Assembly (NCBI GenBank): GCA_022865845.1
Contig: JALHUC010000468.1
Coordinates: 1 to 12,227 of the forward strand
Length of the DNA stretch: 12,227 nucleotides
Direction: 5' to 3'
Source: a bacterium
GTDB taxonomy: Bacteria; BMS3Abin14
Below, piece by piece: positions 5,542-12,118 of the stretch (position 1 is the first letter of the stretch; each line of letters begins with the position of its first letter). The notes below the pieces were generated by a model. It was not told the origin of the DNA. It saw only the letters and a list, made by a program, of their open reading frames with translations, and did not search any database. The position numbers and the translations under genes are program-made.

Positions 5542-6972
5542 ATGTTTAAAAGATTATTGATTTTAGCCGCCATCCTTTCTCTCGCCAGCTTCGGTTGTTT
5601 TCCCTCAAATAATAAAGAACTCATTACCGCCTTCGTCAACGTCAACCTGGTTCCCATGACCAGCGATGCCGTTCTCCAGGACCAGACCGTTCTCGTCAAG
5701 GGTGGCCGAATCGAAGCTGTGGGCCCTGCCGATGAGGTCCGTGTTCCCAGGAAAGCCACGATCATTGATGGAAAAAGTGCGTGGCTCATGCCGGGGCTTG
5801 CCGACATGCACATGCACACCCAGTACGACTGGATCGGCCCTGCCTGGCCGGTGAACCCCCTGAAACTGTACCTGGCCAGCGGCGTAACGACGGTAAGGTG
5901 CTTCGGGCCACTGGAAAGCGCGCCGGAGCATGTTTTGAAATGGCGCGACGAGATCAGGGAGGGAAAGCTGCCTGGTCCGACCATCTACTCATCCGGCCCG
6001 ATACTCTTCGGTCCTGTGCCCGACCCGGAAGGCGCGGTCCGGGGGCAGAAGGCGCAGGGGTACGATTTCGTCAAGATCTATTCCTACGTCACCGAACAAG
6101 AGTTTCGGGAGGTGATGTCAGCTGCGAAGGAGGAGGGGATCTATACTGCCGGACACATCCCCTTCCTGGTGGGCCTGGATGGTGTTCTTTCTGAGGGCAT
6201 GGATGATATCGCTCATATAGAGGAACTTGATTTCGAATTCCTGGATCTTAAGCCGGACATGGCTATGAGTCGTTTCGCTATTTTCCGGGGCCTCGTTGGC
6301 CAGGCAGCAAGTAAATACAGCAGCGATCTTGACCTCGGCGCTAATATGCTGGAGGAAAAGTACGGGGAAGCTATCAGGGAAGTCGTCAGCAAACTTATTT
6401 CGAAAGATATCCCTATATGTACTACCCTGACGGTCTCCGAGGGCATCGTGAATAAGCTTTCCGACCCGAAGGCCTTCATTGCGCGCCCGGAGATCAAATA
6501 TATGCCGGATGCCTATCTCAAGACATTTCGACTGGGGCAGGAGAAACACCAGGTTCTCCTGAAGGGATACGAGGCCCTGGGGCCCTTCAAGTACAACATG
6601 GAAATTATTCTGGCGAAGGAACTGAAACGCGCAGGGATAACGCTGCTCCTCGGAACGGACTCGGGAACGGGCGGCATGGGCATCGTGCCGGGGTTTTCCA
6701 TCCACGATGAGTTGCGGATTTTATCGGAGGTCGGGTTCACCCCCTACGAAGCCATCAGAACCGGGACAACCAACGCCGCGAAGGTGGTCGGGAAGATGAC
6801 AGAGGAGGGAGACTTCGGAACTATCGAAGCCGGTAAGCGGGCAGATCTTATCCTGGTCAGGGGTGATCCCCTCAGGGACGTGGCTAACATAAGAGAACCG
6901 CTTGGGGTCATGGCCGCGGGAAGGTGGTACCCGGAGGAAAAGCTTAAGGGAATGATCGCCATTAATAAATGA
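5542..6972 (+). CDS. Amidohydrolase family protein, probable lipoprotein
   Basis: A 476-aa metal-dependent hydrolase of the imidazolonepropionase/prolidase-like amidohydrolase group. The N-terminus (MFKRLL, hydrophobic core, then ASFGC) looks like a lipoprotein signal with Cys20 as the lipidated residue, so the enzyme is probably tethered outside the cytoplasm. Metal ligands fall in the expected order: H90-x-H92 in MPGLADMHMH, a candidate carboxylated Lys178 in FVKIYSY, His205 in AGHIPF, His225 in IAHIEE, and Asp373 in LLGTDSG. The end carries the usual TTNAAKVVG, GTIEAGKRADLILV and GDPL blocks. The start at 5542 is backed by AGGGG at 5530-5534; an upstream in-frame extension from 5488 lacks a signal. 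Substrates in this group range from dipeptides to cyclic amides; none can be assigned here. It is monocistronic. Confidence 0.9.
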   Translation: MFKRLLILAAILSLASFGCFPSNNKELITAFVNVNLVPMTSDAVLQDQTVLVKGGRIEAVGPADEVRVPRKATIIDGKSAWLMPGLADMHMHTQYDWIGPAWPVNPLKLYLASGVTTVRCFGPLESAPEHVLKWRDEIREGKLPGPTIYSSGPILFGPVPDPEGAVRGQKAQGYDFVKIYSYVTEQEFREVMSAAKEEGIYTAGHIPFLVGLDGVLSEGMDDIAHIEELDFEFLDLKPDMAMSRFAIFRGLVGQAASKYSSDLDLGANMLEEKYGEAIREVVSKLISKDIPICTTLTVSEGIVNKLSDPKAFIARPEIKYMPDAYLKTFRLGQEKHQVLLKGYEALGPFKYNMEIILAKELKRAGITLLLGTDSGTGGMGIVPGFSIHDELRILSEVGFTPYEAIRTGTTNAAKVVGKMTEEGDFGTIEAGKRADLILVRGDPLRDVANIREPLGVMAAGRWYPEEKLKGMIAINK

Positions 6973-7036
6973 GCGATACCCATAAATGCGGCAAAAGCAG
7001 CATTAACTATGTTGCCTGTTATCTAGTTATGGGTGA

Positions 7037-7112
7037 TTGGGGTCAGGGGATGAATTGTGGCATAACCAACTTTTTCACTCAACCACACCATAATTCAACC
7101 CCTGACCCCTTT
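7037..7112. repeat. Palindromic repeat, TGAATTGTGG subtype, copy 2
   Basis: Identical over 76 bases to 1475-1550, with GGGGTCAGGGG / CCCCTGACCCC arms. It lies 65 bases after the amidohydrolase stop and may end its transcript. The remainder of 6973-7200 holds no gene. Confidence 0.85.
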
Positions 7113-7216
7113 TCTCCCGGGATTTGTTTTTTTCCGAGCGATAACCTTTACCAAAAAAGTGGTTAAACTAATTATGAAGCAATAGTGCTTTCCCAAGTTT
7201 TGAAGGAGAAATTAAA

Positions 7217-7411
7217 ATGGCGCGTTATTATGCGGATTGTCGTGAGCAGCCCAGCGTTTCAAAGTGTTCCATCGCCATCTCGGCGGATTCAAAGGAGGAG
7301 CTTATGGAGGCCGGGGTCCAGCACATGGTGTCCGTTCACGGACACAAGGACTCTCCTGAACTCAGGGAAGAGCTGCTGAAGGAGATCAAGAAGGGAACAC
7401 CTGCTGCCTGA
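7217..7411 (+). CDS. DUF1059 family small protein
   Basis: A 64-aa soluble protein of the DUF1059 type. It keeps the usual layout: a short N-terminal strand with a cysteine (YYADCRE), a second cysteine in KCSIAISADSKEELMEAGVQHM, then the VHGHKD segment and an acidic/basic helix (SPELREELLKEIKK). Most family members begin with a CxxCG-like motif; here the two cysteines are at residues 8 and 17, so metal binding, if any, is not obvious. AAGGAG at 7202-7207 lies nine bases before the ATG and supports the start; another open frame over the same bases is a shadow. No function is established for the family. Confidence 0.82.
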   Translation: MARYYADCREQPSVSKCSIAISADSKEELMEAGVQHMVSVHGHKDSPELREELLKEIKKGTPAA

Positions 7412-7451
7412 GTGATATCGGGAAGGAGGAACGCTCCTGACCCGGCATTAT

Positions 7452-7499
7452 AATCAGAAGGAAGGCGGATTCGGTAAGTGAGCCGCCTTCCTCCTGATT
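7452..7499 (+). terminator. Strong hairpin after the DUF1059 gene
   Basis: A 17-base stem with one mismatch (7452-7468 and 7483-7499, core AAGGAAGGCGG/CCGCCTTCCT) and a 14-base loop. Only three T's close the stem and no long T-run follows, so termination is likely but not certain. Confidence 0.55.
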
Positions 7500-7512
7500 T
7501 GTGAAAACCTTT

Positions 7513-7570
7513 GGGAACCAAGGGGGTCAGGGCCGGAATTTGGCAATTTTCGATTCCTTGGGGTCAGGTC
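7513..7570. repeat. GGGAACCAA palindrome family, degenerate composite copy
   Basis: Head GGGAACCAA at 7513-7521 and GGGGTCAGGGCCGGAATTTGG follow the family, but after CAATTTTCG the sequence jumps to CCTTGGGGTCAGG, a second left end, instead of a right arm. It looks like two truncated copies joined. Confidence 0.65.
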
Positions 7571-7613
7571 CTGCTGTCTGATGTTTTCATTAATTCAAGT
7601 GCGATTCCGGCTC

Positions 7614-7632
7614 ATCACGCCGCAGGCGTGAT
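7614..7632 (-). terminator. Short perfect hairpin downstream of the fhs operon
   Basis: ATCACGCC (7614-7621) and GGCGTGAT (7625-7632) form a perfect eight-base stem with a three-base loop. It overlaps the stop codon of the small ORF at 7632-7766. No T-run follows on the minus strand. Confidence 0.35.
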
Positions 7633-7766
7633 TACTCCGTTACCGTCTTCTTCCCGTACCTCCCCTTCCCGCCATGCATAGCTGACCCATCCAGGGACGT
7701 GTCCTTTTCCCCTTGTCCGCCATAGCCTTGGTGACCCTTTTGTAAGGAAGCAGGATCCGCCCCCAT
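7632..7766 (-). CDS. Possible 44-aa Gly/Lys-rich ORF downstream of fhs
   Basis: An ATG at 7766 (minus strand) is preceded by GTGGAGGGATC, a good ribosome-binding site, and opens a 44-residue frame rich in Gly and Lys (GYGGQGEKD, HGGKGRYGKK). It begins 32 bases after the fhs stop, on the same strand. It has no recognisable family and is low in complexity, so it may be chance. Recorded because the ribosome-binding site is strong and the stretch would otherwise be empty. Confidence 0.25.
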   Translation of the reverse strand: MGADPASLQKGHQGYGGQGEKDTSLDGSAMHGGKGRYGKKTVTE

Positions 7767-7798
7767 GATCCCTCCACTGGGATTGGAATGGATATGTG

Positions 7799-9472
7799 TT
7801 AGTTAATCCCCGTGATGACGCCGTCGTCATCGATATCGATGTTGTAGGCAGCCGGGGCCTTAGCCAGGCCAGGCATGCGCAGTATTTGACCCGTGATGGG
7901 GATGAGGAAACCCGCGCCCGAGGCGATCTTGATCTCGCGTACCGTGACGATAAAGTTTGAAGGCAGCCCCAGCAAGGCCGGGTTATCCGAAAGCGACTGC
8001 TGCGTCTTGGCGATGCAGATCGGGAGTTTGTCGAATCCGTATTTTTTAATGAGTTCCAGGTCGCGCTTGGCCATGGGCTGATAGTCCACCGCGACCGCAC
8101 CGTAGATCTCGCTGGCCACAGTGAAGATCTTGTCTTCCACGGGCTGGTCCCACTCATAGAGCGGCGTATAATTACCGGTGGATTGGGAGCACAGCTTAAC
8201 GGTTTTCTCGGCCAGATCCAGTCCGCCTTCACCGCCCTGACTGAAGATATCGGCTGCGGCGATATTCATGCCCTCGTCTTCGGCCGCCTGGATGACAGCT
8301 TGAATTTCCTCGTCCGTATCCTCAGCAAAACGGTTGAGTGCAATGATGCACTGCACGCCGAACTTGTCTATGTTTCCGTAATGCTTGCGCAGATTGGCCA
8401 TGCCGAGCACCGCCAGGCGTGGATTGGAGGTGTCCAGGTCATCGCGCTCCACACCAGCGTGGTGTTTCAGGGCGCGCACCGTGGCCACCAGTACCACGAC
8501 CTTGGGGTTGAATTCGCCGTAGCGTGCCACAATGTCAAAGTATTTTTCCGCGCCCAGGTCAAAGCCGAAGCCTGCCTCGGTTACGACATAATCCGCCAGC
8601 CTGAGCGCCATGTCCGTGGAAATAATACTGTTGGTGCCCTGGGCGATATTGGCGAACGGGCCTCCGTGGATAACAGCGGGTACGCCCTCACTGGTCTGCA
8701 CCAGGTTAGGCAGCAGGGCATGCTTGAGCAGGGCCGTGACCGCGCCTTCCACTTTCAGGTCACCCGCGAACACGGGTTCGTTTTCATAGGTGAAGCTCAC
8801 CAGGATCCTGCGGATCCTGTCCTTGAGGTCCTGATAGGAACGGGAGAGACAGAGGATGGCCATGATCTCGCTGGAAGGCACGATGTCAAAACCGGACTCC
8901 CGCGGCACGCCATTGGTGGAACCGCCCAAGCCGATGATGATGTCCCGCAGCGAACGATCATTCATGTCCACCACGCGAGGCCAGGTTATCCTGCGCGGGT
9001 CGATATTCAGCGGGTTACCGTGAAAGACCGTATTGTCCAGGATGGCGGCCAGCAGGTTGTGCGCGCTCTCCACTGCCGGGAAGTCGTTGGTGAAATGCAG
9101 GTTGATCTCGTCGGCCGGCAGTACGCACGAGCGCCCTCCGCCCGTGGCCCCGCCCTTGATGCCGAAGACCGGGCCAAGGGATGGCTCGCGCAGCGCCGCG
9201 ATGGTCTGCTTGCCCAGCTTGGCCAGGGCCTGGGTCAGCCCGATAGAAACCGTGGTCTTGCCTTCGCCCGCGGGTGTGGGCGTCATGGCTGAGACGAGGA
9301 TGAGGTTGGCCCCAGGGCGGCGCTGGAAACGCTGGATGGCCTCCAGCCGGACCTTGGCCTTGTAGCGGCCGTAAAGTTCCAGATCGTCCTCGCACAGGCC
9401 GATGGATTCCGCGATCTCGGTTATAGGCTTTAATGCCGGTTCAGAGGGATGCGCTTTTTTCGGGGTTGTCAT
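7799..9472 (-). CDS. fhs: Formate--tetrahydrofolate ligase
   Basis: A 557-aa cytoplasmic enzyme that joins formate to tetrahydrofolate using ATP, giving 10-formyl-THF; this is the entry step of the methyl branch of the Wood-Ljungdahl pathway and also feeds purine and glycine/serine metabolism. The P-loop TPAGEGKTT is at residues 66-74 and the family signature EPSLGPVFGIKGGATGGG at 96-113. Length and both ends fit the family, including the C-terminal NIDIDDDGVI. The ATG at 9472 starts four bases after the stop of the ACT gene, and no separate strong Shine-Dalgarno is seen, so translation is probably coupled. The sequence does not say whether it runs in the acetogenic or the oxidative direction. 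Long open frames on the opposite strand here, including one of 369 codons, are shadows. Confidence 0.97.
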   Translation of the reverse strand: MTTPKKAHPSEPALKPITEIAESIGLCEDDLELYGRYKAKVRLEAIQRFQRRPGANLILVSAMTPTPAGEGKTTVSIGLTQALAKLGKQTIAALREPSLGPVFGIKGGATGGGRSCVLPADEINLHFTNDFPAVESAHNLLAAILDNTVFHGNPLNIDPRRITWPRVVDMNDRSLRDIIIGLGGSTNGVPRESGFDIVPSSEIMAILCLSRSYQDLKDRIRRILVSFTYENEPVFAGDLKVEGAVTALLKHALLPNLVQTSEGVPAVIHGGPFANIAQGTNSIISTDMALRLADYVVTEAGFGFDLGAEKYFDIVARYGEFNPKVVVLVATVRALKHHAGVERDDLDTSNPRLAVLGMANLRKHYGNIDKFGVQCIIALNRFAEDTDEEIQAVIQAAEDEGMNIAAADIFSQGGEGGLDLAEKTVKLCSQSTGNYTPLYEWDQPVEDKIFTVASEIYGAVAVDYQPMAKRDLELIKKYGFDKLPICIAKTQQSLSDNPALLGLPSNFIVTVREIKIASGAGFLIPITGQILRMPGLAKAPAAYNIDIDDDGVITGIN

Positions 9473-9476
9473 TAGC

Positions 9477-10016
9477 TTATTTGTTGACCACCGCATCGAA
9501 GCGGATATCGATATTGGATTCGTCGCCGATACGGTTGAATTCGGTTTTCAGGTCCACGATCTTAACCGTGGCAGGCAGCGAGAAATAACACATCATCTGG
9601 AAGACGCTGGCGCCGGTGATCGGGTTGTTGTCTACATTGGTGGAGATATCATCAATATTGATACCATTGACATAAAGCACCTTGCAGACCTGATGGACAA
9701 TGCCGGGACGGTCCAGTGAGGTGGCGATGAGTTTATAGGGTATGGACGGCTTAACCTCGCGATGGGAAGGGGCCTTGGTTTTATGCACATTGATATCAAG
9801 CCCTGTTTTTTCCCTGAGGCTGTCCAGCTCGCCGATGAAGCCCTCGATATCTTCGGTCTTGCCAGAGGTAAGGATGATCATGCCGAATTCGTTGCCCAAC
9901 ACGCACCCTCGCGAACGTTCGATATTGATACTGCGCGCGGTGAAAAATTCCGCGATTTTCTTGACTAGACCTGGTCGGTCCTGACCCATGGACGAGAAGA
10001 CAACGTATGAGCGCAT
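9477..10016 (-). CDS. Tandem ACT-domain protein, GcvR-like
   Basis: A 179-aa protein built from two ACT domains: residues about 4-77 (SSMGQDRPGLVKKIAEFF) and 94-176 (ATSLDRPGIVHQVCKVLY, then NGINIDDIST). Both carry the DRPG turn typical of amino-acid-binding ACT domains. The layout is that of GcvR, the protein that restrains the glycine cleavage activator GcvA in E. coli, but related proteins without a known partner are widespread. AGGAGG at 10024-10029 lies seven bases before the ATG; an upstream in-frame extension to 10100 is not needed. It is the first gene of a tight pair with fhs, suggesting it senses glycine, serine or another amino acid to tune one-carbon flux. That role is inferred from context. 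Confidence 0.88.
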   Translation of the reverse strand: MRSYVVFSSMGQDRPGLVKKIAEFFTARSINIERSRGCVLGNEFGMIILTSGKTEDIEGFIGELDSLREKTGLDINVHKTKAPSHREVKPSIPYKLIATSLDRPGIVHQVCKVLYVNGINIDDISTNVDNNPITGASVFQMMCYFSLPATVKIVDLKTEFNRIGDESNIDIRFDAVVNK

Positions 10017-10071
10017 AGAAAAGCCTCCTTCCTGATCGGTTTCTTTCGCCAATACCTTTTTATCCCTTAAG

Positions 10072-10100
10072 GAAATAACCGTCCAGCACCGTCCTGTCAA
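10072..10100 (-). promoter_or_regulatory. Candidate sigma70 promoter for the ACT-fhs operon
   Basis: On the minus strand a perfect TTGACA (10095-10100) is followed, after 17 bases, by TATTTC (10072-10077). The -35 box is good and the -10 box weak. The ACT gene's ATG lies 55 bases downstream. Confidence 0.35.
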
Positions 10101-10124
10101 GCGGTAGTGGTTTTACAGTGTCTC

Positions 10125-10205
10125 GGGAACCAAATGGGTCAGGCCGGGAATTTAACAATACACCTGCGGAGATGTCAGAAATTGACAGTTTCCCGGCCTG
10201 ACCCC
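10125..10205. repeat. GGGAACCAA palindrome family, full copy
   Basis: Head GGGAACCAA at 10125-10133. Arm GGGTCAGGCCGGGAA at 10136-10150 pairs perfectly with 10190-10204. It separates the leftward ACT-fhs operon from the rightward DUF362 gene. Confidence 0.87.
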
Positions 10206-10333
10206 CTCAATCCTCAGCCTGTCCCAGATGTTCATTATGCTTGTATATCTTTGACATATACACATGCCAAGGTGAAAGGGGGTAGGCTGTGCGGAGGGCG
10301 GAGAAATAGAAGGAACCAAGAGTCAGAAAACAA

Positions 10334-10352
10334 GGGGAAAACGCTTTTCCCC
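10334..10352. other. Perfect GGGGAAAA hairpin upstream of the DUF362 gene
   Basis: GGGGAAAA (10334-10341) and TTTTCCCC (10345-10352) form a perfect stem with a CGC loop, extendable by ACAA/TTGT across a one-base bulge. Another small palindrome, TGTATAT/ATATACA, lies at 10242-10262. Apart from these and a GAACGAGCGTGAGA motif at 10438-10451, the stretch 10206-10475 holds nothing recognisable. Confidence 0.5.
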
Positions 10353-10437
10353 CATTGTCATCGCGAGTTATACTTAGAGCAAGGCGATCGTGGTTCCTGC
10401 GCAAGCGGTAAGACCTGTTTCACGCAGGGACGCAGTG

Positions 10438-10451
10438 AACGAGCGTGAGAC
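10438..10451. repeat. GAACGAGCGTGAGA motif, copy 1
   Basis: GAACGAGCGTGAGA followed within a few bases by CTTTTTT occurs here and at 11958-11980. Each copy stands 25-60 bases upstream of a gene start. Here a CACGC/GCGTG pair in the same stretch could form a hairpin. Confidence 0.5.
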
Positions 10452-10475
10452 AAACTTTTTTCTGGAATTTAGAAT

Positions 10476-11258
10476 TTGAAACATGGAATCTCAACAGTCC
10501 CCATATCCTCCCCTGAAGACTACTTCTCCGCGATCACGCGCGCTCTGGACGAGGTGAACGCCGTCTCCGCCCTCACAGGCTTCCCCCGCATCATTATCAA
10601 GCCCAACGTGGTTAACAACAGCCCGCCCCAGGTGACCACAGACGTGCGGTGCATCATGGCGGTGGTGGAGTATCTCAAAGATCGACTGGACACAGAGATC
10701 GTTGTGGCGGAAGGTTCCGGGGAAGGGAGCACTCTGGGCAACTTCAAGCTCAACGGCTACGAGCAGATAACCAAAAAGTTCGGTGTCCAACTGGTGGACC
10801 TGGACGCCCTGCCGGCAAAGAAATACTCCAATCCGGCAGCCGGAGAGTACAGGGAGGTCTACCTACCTGAATATCTCGAGGGAGCGGCCCTTGTCTCCGT
10901 TCCTCCAGCCAAGGACCATACCATCACCCGGGTGACCCTGGGGCTCAAGAACATGGTGGGGTGCCTGTCAGCATCCCACTACAGCGGCTATTGGTCCTTC
11001 AAGAAGTCACAGATCCATGCCGTCAATACCGACCAGGCCGTGGCCGACCTCATGCTGTATGTAAGGCCCCACCTCACAGTCATCGACGCCATCAAGGGGC
11101 AGGCCGGCGGACACCTGTCGGGCAGGGCGCCAAACCCGCCGCTGGAGAAGATCATCGCGAGCACGGATGTACTGACAGCGGACCGGGAGGCGGCAAGGCT
11201 ACTGGGGCACGATCCAGATAGCATCGGGCACCTGGCTTTGGCAAAGCAGTTTCAGTAA
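10476..11258 (+). CDS. DUF362 domain-containing protein
   Basis: A 260-aa protein of the DUF362 family. It shows the family blocks: PRIIIKPNVVNN at about residues 37-48, an EGSGEGST turn near 79-86, VPPAKDHTITRVTLGLKNMVG at about 142-162, and a C-terminal TVIDAIKGQAGGH-then-STDVLTAD core. The 4Fe-4S cysteine pairs found in longer relatives are absent, so this is the short, cluster-free form; its role is unknown. The start is a TTG at 10476: a TAG stands in frame just before it, no ATG occurs before the conserved IKPN block, and only a weak TGGAA is available as a ribosome-binding site. Its unusual start and poor initiation site suggest low expression, or loss of an older 5' end in the repeat-rich leader. 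Confidence 0.85.
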   Translation: MKHGISTVPISSPEDYFSAITRALDEVNAVSALTGFPRIIIKPNVVNNSPPQVTTDVRCIMAVVEYLKDRLDTEIVVAEGSGEGSTLGNFKLNGYEQITKKFGVQLVDLDALPAKKYSNPAAGEYREVYLPEYLEGAALVSVPPAKDHTITRVTLGLKNMVGCLSASHYSGYWSFKKSQIHAVNTDQAVADLMLYVRPHLTVIDAIKGQAGGHLSGRAPNPPLEKIIASTDVLTADREAARLLGHDPDSIGHLALAKQFQ

Positions 11259-11359
11259 AAGTGCTTTTACCGCAAAGGACGCGAAGTGTCGCTAAGTAAA
11301 CCTGGAACCAGGGAGAAAAGCGGTTCTTGTAAAAGCGGTGAAAGCTAATTTACCACAGC

Positions 11360-11378
11360 ACGGCCTCTCCCAGGCCGT
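11360..11378. repeat. ACGGCCT hairpin inside a CACAGGG-type repeat
   Basis: ACGGCCT/AGGCCGT (11360-11366, 11372-11378) is a perfect stem with a five-base loop. It lies directly before CACAGGGTTACACAGGGG at 11381-11398, whose near complement occurs at 11581-11610. Confidence 0.45.
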
Positions 11379-11451
11379 ATCACAGGGTTACACAGGGGAA
11401 ATATTAGACATTGATGGGGAAAGGGCTGTTCCTGTAAAAACGGTAGCTTGT

Positions 11452-11527
11452 CCAACACGAAGGCCACAAAGTTCACAAAGAAAGAGGTTCTTGAATCAAA
11501 CCAACCCCTTCGTGTACTTTGTGTTGG
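11452..11527. repeat. CACAAAG-type inverted repeat
   Basis: The bases at 11452-11471 (CCAACACGAAGGCCACAAAG) pair with 11508-11527 at 16 of 20 positions. Related CGCAAAG/CACAGGG wording recurs at 11270-11295, 11381-11398, 11581-11610, 11681-11707 and 11908-11931, showing a mosaic of similar palindromes across this gene-free stretch. Confidence 0.6.
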
Positions 11528-11683
11528 ATTAAAAGACGTTTTCAGGAGAGACACTGTCTAAACCCAGGTTCTTTAGATTTACCCTGTGTACCTCTGTGTA
11601 CCCTGTGGGGGATTATTCAACGCAACTCCAGGAACTGCGGTTTTTCTGAGATATGAGATATATGATTTAATTCGGTCTCGCGC

Positions 11684-11932
11684 AGAGCCGCAGAGTTCGC
11701 AGGGAAAGGCAATAAGCTTGTTTTATATTTAACCTTGACAGGGTCGCAAAAAGTCCATTATTGGCTTTTTGCTCCTCGGAAAGTGAAAAGTGTCATTTTC
11801 ACTTTCCTTACAAATCAATGACTTATATCGACAGTCATTGATTTGGGCGCCCATACGGGGCGCTTTGATGGACTTTTTACGAGTCCATCAACCTTAGTCC
11901 GTTAAGTTTTCCCCTGCGTTCCCTGCGTCTCT
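11684..11932. repeat. Inverted repeat pair enclosing the five-hairpin element
   Basis: AGAGCCGCAGAGTTCGCAGGG near 11684 is the imperfect complement of CCCTGCGTTCCCTGCGTCTCT ending near 11932. The pair forms an outer palindrome whose centre is occupied by the five-hairpin element at 11744-11890. Confidence 0.55.
11744..11890. repeat. Five-hairpin MITE-like element
   Basis: Five stems in 147 bases: GCAAAAAG/CTTTTTGC (11746-11772); a perfect 12-base stem GGAAAGTGAAAA (11778-11807); a perfect 12-base stem AAATCAATGACT (11812-11844); GCGCCC/GGGCGC (11847-11863); and a perfect 9-base stem TGATGGACT (11866-11890). The outer ends TCGCAAAAAGTCCAT (11744-11758) and 11868-11882 are complementary at 14 of 15 positions, so a closed outer stem competes with the first and last hairpins. 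AACCTT occurs at 11731-11736 and 11890-11895, possibly a target duplication. No open frame is present. Confidence 0.75.
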
Positions 11933-11957
11933 AGTGAGTTACGCCTACGGTGTGACG

Positions 11958-11980
11958 AACGAGCGTGAGAGAACTTTTTT
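11958..11980. repeat. GAACGAGCGTGAGA motif, copy 2
   Basis: Second copy of GAACGAGCGTGAGA followed by CTTTTTTT, upstream of the truncated gene at 12028. It is followed by GAGATTTGAGAT-type short repeats (11980-12007). Confidence 0.5.
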
Positions 11981-12027
11981 TGAGATTTGAGATCTGAGAT
12001 TTGAGATCGCTCTAGAAAGGAGCCCCC

Positions 12028-12118
12028 ATGTCCAAACCGCTCGTCGCCATAACAGGAGCCTCCTCCGGGATCGGTGAGGCAACCGCGCGCGCCTTCTACC
12101 GGGAGGGCCACCCTCTGC
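12028..12118 (+). pseudogene. 5' fragment of a short-chain dehydrogenase/reductase gene
   Basis: AAAGGAG at 12016-12022 stands five bases before an ATG that opens MSKPLVAITGASSGIGEA, the start of a classical SDR: beta-strand VAIT and the NAD(P)-binding motif TGASSGIG at residues 9-16, then a helix ATARAFYREGHPL. After about 30 codons SDR similarity ends abruptly, where the usual next strand and basic cofactor-specificity residues should appear. The frame stays open to the edge of the window, but the residues read there are not SDR-like. The remaining bases encode something else in another frame (next entry), so this is a truncated gene with an intact start and ribosome-binding site. Confidence 0.7.

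Noticed and set aside
6118..6705. 195-codon frame opposite the amidohydrolase
   Set aside because: Shadow of a gene with clear metal-binding motifs on the plus strand.
7615..8232. 205-codon minus-strand frame at the fhs 3' end
   Set aside because: Overlaps fhs on the same strand in another frame; Ser/Arg-rich translation without a recognisable domain.
8183..9292. 369-codon open frame opposite fhs
   Set aside because: Fully antisense to a conserved, complete enzyme; its translation shows no domain and reflects the third-position bias of fhs.
995..10205. CRISPR array from the recurring GGGGTCAGG units
   Set aside because: Units are palindromic, irregularly spaced by hundreds to thousands of bases, vary in the centre and have no cas genes nearby.
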